Shown here piece after piece: positions 1 to 7,988 of a stretch of 64,000 bases of DNA. A program made the position numbers and the translations under genes. The number at the start of each line of letters is the position of its first letter. The first letter of the stretch is position 1. The notes under the pieces are model-generated. The model saw only the letters and a program-made list of their open reading frames with translations. It was not told where the DNA came from and ran no database searches. This stretch comes from an uncultured Oscillospiraceae bacterium (GTDB taxonomy: Bacteria > Bacillota > Clostridia > Oscillospirales > Oscillospiraceae), in the NCBI GenBank assembly GCA_910579725.1, contig CAJTUD010000005.1, forward strand, positions 1 to 64,000, read 5' to 3'.

Positions 1-124
1 GATGCAGGCGGGCTGGTGCCCGCCAAAGACGACAACGCCGCCCTGTGCCATTTTGGCCACCGAACTTTACCGACTTTCAAGTGTGTCGACTATAGAAGAC
101 GGCCGAAAGAAAGAGAGGTCTGTG

Positions 125-1375
125 ATGGGCGGCAAACTGCGGATGTACAATGTTGAATTTGGCGATGCGTTCCTGCTGTATGGGCAGGGGGAGAACCTTC
201 TGGTGGATTTGGGCAGCATACAAAACGGCTTTCCTTTCAGCCGGGTTCTGGACTCCATCAAGGACGAGTCCAGAGAAAAGGAGCTTTCCCTGCTGCTGAC
301 GCATTTCCACGAGGACCACTGGAGCGGACTGCATAACCAGACGCCGGGGCATCAGCTGCCCGGGCTGAAAATGGTGTATCTGCCGGATATTTTCCGGATG
401 AGAGTTCTCGGGGAAGTGGATGTCATTGTACAAAGCCTGCTGAGTGATTTTCTGGAAGCGGTGGTTTTGAACAAGCGCCTCCGGTTCACTCTGGCGGATC
501 TTCTGCGGGAGATTCTGCCGGGACTGCAATGGAAGCAGATCCGCTTTTTAAGACGGGGCGACAAATTCCTTATGGGCGGCAGAAATTATGAAGTGCTGTG
601 GCCCCGGCTGAATCGCGAGGATGTGGTTATGAAGCGGAAGAGGCCGCTGCTGGATTTATTGAACCGGCTGGACGTCAAAACGCAGGCGAACGGACGGGAG
701 ATTGGCCTGCTGGATACCCTGGAGGCAATTGCCAGCGTGCTGCTGCGGGACTTTGGCAGGGGGGTGGATTACCCCGTTCTGGATATCGTGCCGGATTACG
801 ACCGGACCTACGGCAGCCTTTACAATCAGGCGCAGGAGCTGCTGGAAGCAATCACCTTTGAAGTGCGGCGGGACGAGGGGGAGCTGCGCAATAAAATCCG
901 CCATTACGCAAAGCAGCTGGGGAACAGCTGGAATCAGATCAGCCTGGTGTTTCATGATCTGGCGGAAGAGGATGATGTTTGGGAATATCCTGATCTGCCA
1001 GCGGAGAGTCTGGGAAGGGACGGCGTTCTGATGACGGGAGACGCGCCTTCCCCTATTCTGGACAAGCTGCGGAACGGGACGTTTGCAGGACCCCGGCTCC
1101 GGGAGAGCTATGCGGTCATCAAAGCGCCCCACCACGGAACGAAGAGCTATTTCTGCGCCATTCTGCCGCACTGCCGGTATTTATGCGTCAGCAACGGAGA
1201 GGGAAACAAGAACTATCAGAAAATATCGGAATACTATGAGTATGAATACCGCTTTCTGAGCGGTAAGACGGAAATTTTCTGTACCAATCCCCGCTGTGAT
1301 TTTATAAAAAAAAGAAGGCTCTGTCCTTATTTCAGTACGCGCCCCGTCAGCCAATTTTATGACGTCAGCTGGTAA
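125..1375 (+). CDS. MBL-fold metallo-hydrolase, function unknown
   Basis: The protein has 416 residues from an ATG at 125, preceded by an AGAGAGG ribosome-binding site; the frame stays open upstream to the window edge, but those codons do not look like this family. Residues 60-65 read HFHEDH, the zinc-binding HxHxDH motif of metallo-beta-lactamase-fold hydrolases. A later TGDA aspartate and an APHHGT motif near residue 336 supply further ligands, as in the ComEC-type and related stand-alone MBL proteins. The C terminus carries a CTNPRC...C cysteine cluster. No signal peptide is visible, so it is probably cytoplasmic. The substrate cannot be told from sequence. It converges on the rluD-type gene across a strong hairpin. 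Confidence 0.7.
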   Translation: MGGKLRMYNVEFGDAFLLYGQGENLLVDLGSIQNGFPFSRVLDSIKDESREKELSLLLTHFHEDHWSGLHNQTPGHQLPGLKMVYLPDIFRMRVLGEVDVIVQSLLSDFLEAVVLNKRLRFTLADLLREILPGLQWKQIRFLRRGDKFLMGGRNYEVLWPRLNREDVVMKRKRPLLDLLNRLDVKTQANGREIGLLDTLEAIASVLLRDFGRGVDYPVLDIVPDYDRTYGSLYNQAQELLEAITFEVRRDEGELRNKIRHYAKQLGNSWNQISLVFHDLAEEDDVWEYPDLPAESLGRDGVLMTGDAPSPILDKLRNGTFAGPRLRESYAVIKAPHHGTKSYFCAILPHCRYLCVSNGEGNKNYQKISEYYEYEYRFLSGKTEIFCTNPRCDFIKKRRLCPYFSTRPVSQFYDVSW

Positions 1376-1380
1376 AACAG

Positions 1381-1411
1381 GCGCCGGGAGGTCATCCGAA
1401 CCTCCCGGCGC
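1381..1411. terminator. Stem-loop between convergent genes
   Basis: A perfect 12-bp inverted repeat (arms 1381-1392 and 1400-1411, 7-nt loop) lies just after the MBL stop codon and before the end of the convergent rluD-type gene. It is GC-rich with no good T-tract on either side, so it is a likely but atypical bidirectional terminator. Confidence 0.55.
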
Positions 1412-1470
1412 TGTTCTGACTGCCGGACAGTGCTGTTTTCCGGTGTGCCGCCTGCCGGGTCCTTTTTCCT

Positions 1471-2400
1471 TCAAGAGAAAGACCGCCCGCCCTCCAGCCG
1501 CTCCAGCGCGGCCTCAAACTCCTCGCTCAAGGGACATGCCAGCTCCATGGCCTCCCCGCTGCGCGGGTGCCGGAACTTCAGCCCCACCGCGTGAAGGCAC
1601 TGCCCTGTAAGCCCCGGCACAGGCTTCTTCGCTCCGTATACCGTATCCCCCCAGATGGGGTGGCCGGTGTAGGCCATGTGCACCCGAATCTGATGGGTTC
1701 TGCCCGTCTCCAGCCGGCAGCGGATGTGCGTAAATCCCTGGAAGCGCCGGAGGACCTCCCAGTGCGTAACGGCGGGTTTGCCGCCCCGATCCGTGACGGC
1801 CATTTTCTTCCGGTCCGTGTGGTGCCGCCCGATGGGCGCGTCAACAGCGCCGGCATCCTCCTTCAGATTTCCCACCACGACGGCTTCGTAAATCCGGGCC
1901 AGGGTGTGGTCCTGAAGCTGGGCGGAAAGAGCCTGATGGGCGGCGTCGTTCTTGGCGGCGATGATCAGGCCGCTGGTGTCCCGGTCGATCCGGTGGACGA
2001 TGCCCGGGCGCAGCGCGCCGCCCACGCCGCTCAGGCCCGCCCCGCAATGGTGCAGCAGGGCGTTGACCAGCGTCCCGTCAGGGTGGCCCGGAGCGGGGTG
2101 GACCACAAGTCCCGCGGGCTTGTTCACCACGATGACGTCCCCATCCTCATATACCACATCCAGAGGGATGTCCTGGGGCAGAGCTTCGATGGGCTCCGGG
2201 TCCGGGAGCGCCGCGCAGACCGTCTCCCCGCCGGAGAGACGGCAGCTTTTGACGGCGGTTTTTCCGTTCACCGTCACCTGCCCGCTCTCAATGAGCCGGG
2301 CGGCGGCGGAGCGGGTCATGGACGCCAGGGCGGCGGAAAGAAAGCTGTCCAGCCGGAGCCCCGCGTCCTCACTGCCCGCCGTCAGTCTGATCGGTTCCAT
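1471..2400 (-). CDS. RluD-family 23S rRNA pseudouridine synthase
   Basis: The protein (309 residues) has an N-terminal S4 RNA-binding domain (about residues 13-60) and the pseudouridine synthase core. HRIDRDTSG at 126-134 contains the predicted catalytic Asp129. RluD/RluA-family enzymes isomerise uridines in 23S rRNA or tRNA. The chosen ATG at 2400 has GGAGAAG immediately upstream, and the residues before it lack family character. It overlaps the end of lspA by 32 nt, an arrangement common in Firmicutes, where the two genes are usually co-transcribed. The exact RNA target is not determinable from sequence. Confidence 0.9.
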   Translation of the reverse strand: MEPIRLTAGSEDAGLRLDSFLSAALASMTRSAAARLIESGQVTVNGKTAVKSCRLSGGETVCAALPDPEPIEALPQDIPLDVVYEDGDVIVVNKPAGLVVHPAPGHPDGTLVNALLHHCGAGLSGVGGALRPGIVHRIDRDTSGLIIAAKNDAAHQALSAQLQDHTLARIYEAVVVGNLKEDAGAVDAPIGRHHTDRKKMAVTDRGGKPAVTHWEVLRRFQGFTHIRCRLETGRTHQIRVHMAYTGHPIWGDTVYGAKKPVPGLTGQCLHAVGLKFRHPRSGEAMELACPLSEEFEAALERLEGGRSFS

Positions 2401-2854
2401 GATCCTTCTCCTTTTTGTCGTGGAGCAGCAGGTAGTAGGCCGCAAACCCGATGGTGCCGCACACCACCAGAATATCCGCCACGTTGAATACGGGGTAGTT
2501 TATGAACTGAAAGTGGAACATGTCCACCACGTACCCCAGCCGCACCCGGTCTATGAGATTTCCCAGTCCGCCGCCCAGAATGGCCGTCAGCGTCCACATG
2601 GCCAGGGGATGGGAGAAGTATTTCTTCACCAGCGCCGCAGCGATCACCGCCATCATCGCCGCCGTGAGCACCGTCAGCACCCATGTGTGCCCCGCCAGAA
2701 TGGAGAAGCCGCCCCCGGTGTTCCGGATGTGGAGCAGCTCCACAAATCCCGGCGCCAACGGGGCGCTTTCATAAAGGGCCAGATGGGAGACCACATAATA
2801 TTTCACCGCCTGATCTGCGGCGACGCAAAGAACAATGGCAATCATATACGGCAT
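2369..2854 (-). CDS. lspA: Lipoprotein signal peptidase II
   Basis: This 161-residue integral membrane aspartyl protease cleaves the signal peptide of diacylglyceryl-modified prolipoproteins. Four hydrophobic segments are visible. The conserved family motifs are present: NTGGGFS at 45-51, GNLIDR at 98-103, and the catalytic aspartates in VVDMF (D111) and FNVAD (D127). Length is normal for the family. It begins 3 nt after the inositol monophosphatase gene and overlaps the downstream rluD-type gene, so it is mid-operon. One predicted substrate in the window is the lipoprotein at 13890-14690. Confidence 0.95.
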   Translation of the reverse strand: MPYMIAIVLCVAADQAVKYYVVSHLALYESAPLAPGFVELLHIRNTGGGFSILAGHTWVLTVLTAAMMAVIAAALVKKYFSHPLAMWTLTAILGGGLGNLIDRVRLGYVVDMFHFQFINYPVFNVADILVVCGTIGFAAYYLLLHDKKEKDHGTDQTDGGQ

Positions 2855-2857
2855 GGG

Positions 2858-3622
2858 TCACACCTCCAGCTCCCGGAGAATCTCCCGGTTCACCTGGTTG
2901 CTGGCCCACACGCTGCATCGCTCCGTCAGGGACAAGGGCTTTCCCTCCAGAGTGGAGACAAAGCCGCCGGCCTCCGTCAGGATCAGACCGCCCGCCGCGT
3001 GGTCCCAGGGGCACAGGCTGTACTCGAAAAACAGATCGGTCCGTCCGCAGGCCACGGCGCACAGATCCAGAGACGCCGCCCCCAGGCGGCGGAAATCGCA
3101 GCTGCGCCGGAACAGCGCCTCCGTCAGGCGCATGGTGGGTTCCAGATACTCCCGGCAGTAGATGGCGGTGCCCATGCCGAAAATTCCTTCCGAAAGGGGC
3201 CTCCGGCTGACCTGGACGGGGCTGCCGTTGAGAAACGCGCCGCCGCCGCGCCGGGCGGAGAACAGCTCGTCTTTAAAGGGATCGTACACCACGCCGTACT
3301 CCACCGCGCCGCCGCAGGCCAGGGCCACGGAGACGGCGCTCTGCTTCATCCCCCGGACAAAATTGGTGGTGCCGTCAATGGGGTCCACGATAAAGGCCCA
3401 GCCCCGGCCGGGGTTGGCGTTCTCCTTTTCCTCCTCCCCGAAAAAGACGGAGCCGGGGACCAGCGGCGGCAGCTTTTCCTTCAGGAAGCGCTCCACCGCC
3501 AGATCATATTCCGTCACCAGATCGGCGGCAGAGGTTTTCTCATGGGTCTGGGACCAGATGTCCCGGGCGGAGAGAAGAATTTCCCCCGCCTCCCGGACAA
3601 TGGCAATGATTTGTTCCAGCAT
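2858..3622 (-). CDS. suhB: Inositol monophosphatase family protein
   Basis: The 254-residue protein has the metal-binding motifs of the Mg-dependent IMPase/FIG superfamily: GEEE near 62-65, DPIDGTTNF at 80-88 (Asp80 and Asp83 as metal ligands), and WDHAAGGLILTEAGG near the C terminus. It probably dephosphorylates inositol phosphate or a related sugar or nucleotide phosphate; the substrate cannot be assigned by motif alone. The start is the ATG at 3622, since the longer reading frame upstream overlaps the previous gene and lacks family sequence. It sits 22 nt after the metallopeptidase-like gene and 3 nt before lspA, in one minus-strand operon. Confidence 0.88.
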   Translation of the reverse strand: MLEQIIAIVREAGEILLSARDIWSQTHEKTSAADLVTEYDLAVERFLKEKLPPLVPGSVFFGEEEKENANPGRGWAFIVDPIDGTTNFVRGMKQSAVSVALACGGAVEYGVVYDPFKDELFSARRGGGAFLNGSPVQVSRRPLSEGIFGMGTAIYCREYLEPTMRLTEALFRRSCDFRRLGAASLDLCAVACGRTDLFFEYSLCPWDHAAGGLILTEAGGFVSTLEGKPLSLTERCSVWASNQVNREILRELEV

Positions 3623-3644
3623 AGATTGTCCTTTCCGCAGGCGG

Positions 3645-4592
3645 TCAGCCGTACCGCTCCGCCAGTTCTTTGCCGCTTGCCTGAAACAGCTCCAGGGATA
3701 CGGAGCGCACCTCCTCCGGTGAAAGAGGCCCGTCCAGTCTCCGGCCCAGCCTCGCCTCAAAGCCCCGGACAATGCGTCCGGCGGCCAGGGCATGGCCGTT
3801 GCCCGCCAGGGAAGCGTCTGCCTGAAGCAAAAACCGCTCCAGCAGCGGCCGCTCTCTGGAGTAAATCAGCTCCACCAGCTTTGCCCGGTACTCCAGATCT
3901 TCAGAGGAGATGCCGGGGTATCGCTCCAGGTCCGCCGCGTGCTGGGCCTCGTGTTTCAGCAGGGACACCCGGAAGTTCTCGGAGTCCAGGTCATAGGAGG
4001 ATTTCACGCAGTGGATCAGTCCGTCGCCGTTGGACCATCCCCCGGTGCCGGACGCTCCGAAAGAGATGTAATCCAGCCAGCTTTTCATGACGAAGCCGTC
4101 CAGAAATTTCACGGTGTAGTTCTGTCTGCCCTCCGGCAGCTCCACCGCATATTCCCGGAGGGCCTCGTCTCTCCATATGTAGGGGCCGAACCAGCCGCTG
4201 GTCCTCCCGGTCAGGACATGCAGCGACTGGCGGCGGAAGGCGTCCGCCGCCTGCTCCTCCAGCCGCTCCAGCGGCAGCTCCGGCTCCGCCCCCAGCACGT
4301 CCGCCAATCTCCCGCCCAGCTTTCGGGCGGCTTCCTCAGGGGACAGCCGGAGATAAAACGCGTCCCGGTAATATTTCTGGTAAACCAGAAGAATCTCATT
4401 CAGCTCCGCGTTCACATCGTAGGAGAGATAGCTCTCCTCCTCAAACAAAGACGCGTACCGGCTGTACAGCGGGGACTGCTGCGGGAATTGCCGGAGGTAG
4501 TTCATGGCCGCGTCCAATTTCCCTTTTGAGAGATATCCGAGAAAAACGCTGTGGGCAAAGACTTGATCCGAAGGAAGAGTTTCCGCTTTCAT
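3645..4592 (-). CDS. Putative Zn-metallopeptidase-like protein (HEAQH motif)
   Basis: The protein has 315 residues and no signal peptide or membrane segment. I do not recognise the family. The clearest feature is LLKHEAQHAADLERYP in the middle, where HEAQH fits the HExxH zinc-peptidase signature, followed by a Glu-containing helix (SSEDLEYRAKLVELIY) that could supply a third ligand. The ATG at 4592 follows an AAAGGAG ribosome-binding site. It is first in the minus-strand run to the IMPase, lspA and rluD-type genes. Whether it is an active peptidase is inference; the motif could also be incidental in a DUF. Confidence 0.6.
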   Translation of the reverse strand: MKAETLPSDQVFAHSVFLGYLSKGKLDAAMNYLRQFPQQSPLYSRYASLFEEESYLSYDVNAELNEILLVYQKYYRDAFYLRLSPEEAARKLGGRLADVLGAEPELPLERLEEQAADAFRRQSLHVLTGRTSGWFGPYIWRDEALREYAVELPEGRQNYTVKFLDGFVMKSWLDYISFGASGTGGWSNGDGLIHCVKSSYDLDSENFRVSLLKHEAQHAADLERYPGISSEDLEYRAKLVELIYSRERPLLERFLLQADASLAGNGHALAAGRIVRGFEARLGRRLDGPLSPEEVRSVSLELFQASGKELAERYG

Positions 4593-4664
4593 AGCCCAAT
4601 CTCCTTTGTTTCTATATTCTGTTATATAAACGAACAGAAGCGGAAAAGTGTTGAAACTGCATCC

Positions 4665-4826
4665 CTATACCAGACTCCAGGTAAACTCCTCCCACAGCAG
4701 CCTGCTGCCTACGTCGGTGCCCTCCGGCAGCAGGAACATGGCCACCTGATTCTCCACGCCGCTGTCGCTGGTCATGTAAGCGTAATCGCCATTGATGGTC
4801 TTCACCGTATAATAAACAGGCTCCAT
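4665..4826 (-). CDS. Small conserved-looking protein, 53 aa
   Basis: A 53-codon gene with a GGGAGG ribosome-binding site and its own sigma-A promoter upstream. The product starts MEPVYYTVKTINGDYAYMTS and contains VAMFLLPEG and LLWEEFTW, a compact beta-rich sequence with no membrane segment. The -10 to start distance and good codon usage support a real gene. I recall no function for this type of small protein. Confidence 0.7.
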   Translation of the reverse strand: MEPVYYTVKTINGDYAYMTSDSGVENQVAMFLLPEGTDVGSRLLWEEFTWSLV

Positions 4827-4861
4827 AGCCCCATCCTCCCTGTCTGTATGGATTTAGGGGG

Positions 4862-4890
4862 AGTATACCACATTATCCCGGGTTTTACAA
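4862..4890 (-). promoter_or_regulatory. Sigma-A promoter for the 53-aa gene
   Basis: On the minus strand TTGTAA (4890-4885) and TATACT (4867-4862) are separated by 17 bp, about 35 nt upstream of the start codon at 4826. Confidence 0.65.
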
Positions 4891-4940
4891 GTAAGAACCT
4901 GTATTCATAGGCGGGAGGGGGCCGTTCATAAAATATTCAC

Positions 4941-4969
4941 TTGACAATCAGGCAAAAACGTAGTATATT
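4941..4969 (+). promoter_or_regulatory. Sigma-A promoter for perR operon
   Basis: Consensus TTGACA (4941-4946), a 17-bp spacer and TATATT (4964-4969) lie about 36 bp upstream of the perR ATG. Confidence 0.8.
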
Positions 4970-5005
4970 CTTTTTAGGATTTAATCCCAGTAAGGAGCCA
5001 GACCT

Positions 5006-5392
5006 ATGGCGGATAGAAATACCATCCAAAAGGAGATCATCCACCATACGCTTTGCGAAATGCGCAGCCATCCCACCGCTTCGATGGTCTATGACCGCGT
5101 TCACCGCAGCCACCCCACCATCAGCCGCTCTACGGTGTACCGGGTGCTGGCGCGGATGGCGGAGGACGGGAAGATTCTGCGCCTGGAGCTGTCCGGCGGC
5201 GAGAGCCGCTACGACGGCCAGCTCCGTCCGCACAGCCACGCGCGGTGCCGCCTGTGCGGCGCGGTGGCGGATCTTCCGGCAATCGAAGTGGGAGCGCCTG
5301 CCGACGACGGGGGCTTTCTGCTGGAGGACTGCGCGGTGATATACCGGGGCGTGTGTCCGGACTGCCGCCGGGCCGGGAAGGAGACTGGTTAG
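5006..5392 (+). CDS. perR: Fur-family peroxide-type regulator (PerR-like)
   Basis: The 128-residue winged-helix repressor carries the Fur-family recognition helix around SRSTVYRVLARM (40-51). The structural zinc site is formed by C81xxC84 and C117xxC120, and H76/H78 plus D70 could contribute to the regulatory metal site. Family members sense peroxide or metal ions and derepress oxidative-stress genes. The immediate downstream genes are a reversed rubrerythrin and a desulforedoxin-like protein, which supports a PerR rather than Fur or Zur role. GGAG precedes the ATG. Autoregulation is likely, but no clear operator was identified. Confidence 0.85.
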   Translation: MADRNTIQKEIIHHTLCEMRSHPTASMVYDRVHRSHPTISRSTVYRVLARMAEDGKILRLELSGGESRYDGQLRPHSHARCRLCGAVADLPAIEVGAPADDGGFLLEDCAVIYRGVCPDCRRAGKETG

Positions 5393-5455
5393 TTACGCCG
5401 GAAGGCGGCTATAATAATTTATGCAGGATATTTATTTGAAAAGGAGATTTTTACT

Positions 5456-5998
5456 ATGAAGAAGTGGGTTTGCCCTGTTTGCGGCTATGTTCATGAGGGG
5501 GATACCGCCCCTGCCAAGTGCCCCCAGTGCGGCGTTCCCGGTGAGAAGTTTGTGGAGCAGAAGGCTGAAATGAGCTGGGCCGCCGAGCACGTGGTGGGAG
5601 TGGCTGCCGGTGTGGACGCCGAGATTCTGGAGGGCCTGCGCGCCAACTTCCAGGGCGAGTGCACTGAGGTCGGCATGTACCTGGCCATGGCCCGGGTGGC
5701 TCATCGGGAGGGCTATCCCGAGATCGGCCTGTACTGGGAGAAGGCCGCTTACGAGGAGGCCGAGCACGCCGCCAAGTTCGCGGAGCTGCTGGGCGAGGTG
5801 GTGACTGATTCCACCAAGAAGAATCTGGAGATGCGGGTCGAGGCAGAGAACGGCGCCACCGCCGGCAAGATGCAGATTGCCAAGAAGGCCAAGGAGCTGG
5901 GTCTGGACGCCATCCATGACACCGTCCACGAGATGGCCCGCGACGAGGCCCGCCACGGCAAGGCCTTCAAGGGTCTGCTGGAGCGGTACTTCAAGTAA
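5456..5998 (+). CDS. Reversed rubrerythrin (rubredoxin domain first)
   Basis: This 180-residue cytoplasmic protein has an N-terminal rubredoxin domain (C6xxC9 and C22xxC25) followed by a ferritin-like di-iron domain with EC/EAEH and DEARHGKAF helices. The reversed domain order matches clostridial reverse rubrerythrins, which act as NADH-dependent peroxidases with rubredoxin reductases and remove hydrogen peroxide and oxygen. AAAAGGAG precedes the ATG. It lies 63 bp after perR and 21 bp before the desulforedoxin-like gene, so it is probably PerR-controlled and operon-linked. Confidence 0.93.
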   Translation: MKKWVCPVCGYVHEGDTAPAKCPQCGVPGEKFVEQKAEMSWAAEHVVGVAAGVDAEILEGLRANFQGECTEVGMYLAMARVAHREGYPEIGLYWEKAAYEEAEHAAKFAELLGEVVTDSTKKNLEMRVEAENGATAGKMQIAKKAKELGLDAIHDTVHEMARDEARHGKAFKGLLERYFK

Positions 5999-6019
5999 GC
6001 CGAAAAGGGGGACTGCACT

Positions 6020-6349
6020 ATGAAAATCCGTATTGACAAGGATATCGTGGAGATCATCCCTGAACACGCCTCCGAGGCTGCGGAGCTGGAGGCTCTGTGG
6101 ATCAAGATGGGCAACTGCACCGGCGGTACCAAACGTCTGGAGCCCATGGGCACCTACATGAAGGCGGAGGACAAATCGGCCAAGTTCCACATTGAGGGAC
6201 TGACCGCCGAGGAGGTCAAGGCCCAGCCCACTGTGCTGGCCCCCTATGACACCGACGTGTATTGCTATATCTGCAACCGCACCGAGCACATCAAGGCCGG
6301 TGAGCCCATCCCTGTCTGCTGCGGCAGATTGATGGAGATTCTGGACTGA
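6020..6349 (+). CDS. Protein with C-terminal desulforedoxin-like Cys4 site
   Basis: The protein has 109 residues. Its C terminus contains C82xxC85 and a C100-C101-G motif (VYCYICN...PVCCGRLM), the spacing of the desulforedoxin/desulfoferrodoxin N-terminal Fe(Cys)4 site. The first 75 residues are acidic and unassigned. Together with PerR and the reversed rubrerythrin just upstream, an electron-transfer or oxygen-defence role is a reasonable inference. No superoxide-reductase catalytic domain is present. A strong terminator follows at once. Confidence 0.75.
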   Translation: MKIRIDKDIVEIIPEHASEAAELEALWIKMGNCTGGTKRLEPMGTYMKAEDKSAKFHIEGLTAEEVKAQPTVLAPYDTDVYCYICNRTEHIKAGEPIPVCCGRLMEILD

Positions 6350-6370
6350 GCGAATACGCAAGAACCTTTT

Positions 6371-6404
6371 GAGGGGAGCAGGACAACCTGCTCCCCTCTT
6401 TTTT
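6371..6404 (+). terminator. Rho-independent terminator of perR operon
   Basis: Perfect 12-bp stem (6371-6382 and 6387-6398), ACAA loop, followed by a run of T residues to 6404. Confidence 0.92.
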
Positions 6405-6708
6405 GGTGTGCCGCAGCCCCGTTGTGGTAGTTTTTGCGGATAGCTCCCCGCCGCCGCCGCTGATATTTTGCCGCATGTGGATATTTAGTTTTTTGCCCTA
6501 TAATCAAGCGTTTTCGCGCTTAATTAACGGATTTTCAGACAAATTGAGAAAGTTTTTAGAAGCCCGAACGTCTTTGACACAAGATACAAGCTGATTTCTT
6601 CAATACCCAACGTCTTTTTACGAGTTTCAGAGCCGCCGAGCGAAAAAACGAATGGAAATTTCTAAAATGAGATTGAGGGGGGCTGCACGCCGATGTGCCG
6701 CCCCTCAA
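6405..6708. other. AT-rich non-coding stretch with 3' stem-loop
   Basis: About 300 bp without a supportable gene and visibly AT-richer than the flanks. An inverted repeat, TTGAGGGG at 6673 pairing with CCCCTCAA ending at 6708, sits just past the stop codon of the minus-strand gene starting near 7343 and may terminate it. Confidence 0.5.
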
Positions 6709-6709
6709 G

Positions 6710-7343
6710 TTATACTTTACTATTTGTGCTGCTTTTTTGGGCTTTGGCAGCTTTGCGTTTTGCTCGCATGTTTCCAATCAACATCCATAACCAAGGAAAC
6801 ATGGTAACAATCACTACAACGGTCTTCCCAAAAACGTTTGAGCGCATCCGAGCATGTCTTATTCCGCTCAGTATCAGATTCTCACCCGCTTCTGTATGTT
6901 CCGCACAATAATATCCGGAAATTTCTGTTCTTGTATAGGAGCCATCCGTGTACGTTTTCTCTTCCCAACCGCGTTCTGTTTCAACTTTGAAGCCGTTTTT
7001 ATCGGGAACAAGATATGTATCTTTTTTAGGGGCCAAATAAGTCTCGGTTTTGCCATAAGTTGTTCCTGAAAGCCGGTAGCTTTTATTTGGCCACACATTG
7101 TTCGGAACATTCCATTGCGTATAAACAAGTGTTGCCGCATCGTTACCACAATCGCCGTAGTCACATTCGCACCTTGTTGCTACTAAATCCACTTTGCTGC
7201 AAAATGACGTTTTTGGGGAAATGTGTGATGAGCCTATTGCACTGGATATCCCAATGGCTGCCATCATAATGCTCCAGAAAAGACTAAGCCCGAATGCAAC
7301 CGAATGCAATAGGATGCTGAATCTTCTTCCTTTTCTTTTCCAT
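6710..7343 (-). pseudogene. Frameshifted membrane protein gene
   Basis: The natural start is the ATG at 7343, with AGGAGG upstream, reading MEKKRKKIQHPIAFG and then hitting a TAG. The remaining frame (199 codons from a TTG at 7309) continues with a hydrophobic segment (about LSLFWSIMMAAIGISSAIG), a roughly 120-residue, probably extracytoplasmic region with C-x-C and DCGND, and a second membrane segment (VVVIVTMFPWLWMLIG). Removing one copy of a 10-bp tandem duplication at 7290-7309 restores one continuous frame. Either the gene is broken, or the TTG is used. The family was not recognised. Confidence 0.7.
7290..7309. repeat. Perfect 10-bp tandem duplication causing frameshift
   Basis: CCGAATGCAA occurs twice in direct succession (7290-7299, 7300-7309). 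The extra 10 bp shifts the frame of the minus-strand membrane protein gene. Deleting one unit joins the ATG-initiated N terminus to the long downstream frame. Confidence 0.9.
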
Positions 7344-7456
7344 TTTTTAATTGCCTCCTGTAATATAAAGCGATATTTTTAAAGATATTTAATTGTATTA
7401 TACTTTGTACCTCTTTGTCAAGCTATAATTTATTACAGATTGAGAGGTGCAGCAAT

Positions 7457-7639
7457 ATGAAAAGTGAACCCTTGAAAATCAAGAGGCGCGGCGAGGACGG
7501 GAACAAGGTCATTACCGTTCGGATTAGAGAAGATACCCTTGGCGCATTGGACAAAATTGCAGCGGAAACAAACCGTTCGCGCAACGAGTTAATCAACATC
7601 ATTCTTAGTCATGGAGTACAAAATCTGGAAATTGAGTAA
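7457..7639 (+). CDS. Ribbon-helix-helix DNA-binding protein (Arc/CopG type)
   Basis: The 60-residue protein contains KVITVRIREDTLGALDKIA followed by ETNRSRNELINIILSHGV, the beta strand plus two helices of the ribbon-helix-helix fold; dimers bind short inverted repeats. The start is the ATG at 7457 with an AGAGG ribosome-binding site. No toxin gene is adjacent, so a toxin-antitoxin assignment is not supported. It sits in an AT-rich islet, divergent from the frameshifted membrane protein gene, which it might regulate. Confidence 0.75.
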   Translation: MKSEPLKIKRRGEDGNKVITVRIREDTLGALDKIAAETNRSRNELINIILSHGVQNLEIE

Positions 7640-7706
7640 CAAGTATCAATAGCAGCACACATGACATGGGAATACCATTAACTGGTTGCATAGTATTTCA
7701 ACAAAA

Positions 7707-7740
7707 GGCACAAGGAGCATTTTGCGTCCTTGTGCCCTTA
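7707..7740. terminator. Bidirectional terminator after RHH gene
   Basis: Stem GGCACAAGGA (7707-7716) pairs with TCCTTGTGCC (7727-7736). AAAA precedes the left arm and CTTATTTT follows the right arm, so both strands have a short T-rich tail. Confidence 0.7.
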
Positions 7741-7803
7741 TTTTGCCGTTTCCGCCGTTTTCGTCCGTTTCCGCCGTGATTTTGTGCCGGTCGGGAGAAC
7801 CCA

Positions 7804-7840
7804 CAAAAAAAGCCTTGAAAACGCAGTGTTTTCAAGGCTT
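7804..7840 (-). terminator. Terminator of tRNA-Ser(CGA)
   Basis: Thirteen-bp perfect stem (7810-7822 with 7828-7840), 5-nt loop, and an A-tract at 7805-7810 that reads as T's on the minus strand. It begins 3 nt beyond the tRNA 3' end. Confidence 0.9.
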
Positions 7841-7842
7841 TG

Positions 7843-7931
7843 TGGCGGAGACGGTGGGATTCGAACCCACGAGCCCTTGCGGACTACCTGATTTCGAGTC
7901 AGGCTCGTTATGACCACTTCGATACGTCTCC
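7843..7931 (-). tRNA. tRNA-Ser (anticodon CGA)
   Basis: The minus strand gives a complete 89-nt serine tRNA with a 7-bp acceptor stem (GGAGACG/CGTCTCC), long variable arm, GGTTCGAATCC T-loop and encoded 3' CCA. The anticodon loop CTCGAAA gives CGA, which reads UCG codons. It has its own promoter and terminator. Confidence 0.95.
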
Positions 7932-7988
7932 ACAGATGATATGATTCTGGGCGCGGCTCACGATGCCGCTTTTGGTGTCATTGTTCAT

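Noticed and set aside
1..156. Open frame from the window edge reading DAGGLVPAKDDNAALC, similar to phage tail-fibre C termini
   Set aside because: Only 51 codons, no start visible and no further phage gene; too little to call. The sequence could be the tail of an upstream gene.
1952..4090. 712-codon plus-strand frame opposite rluD, lspA and suhB
   Set aside because: Shadow of GC-rich minus-strand genes with strong family matches; no recognisable motif in its product.
7457..7639. Toxin-antitoxin system for the RHH gene
   Set aside because: No toxin-like gene is next to it on either side.
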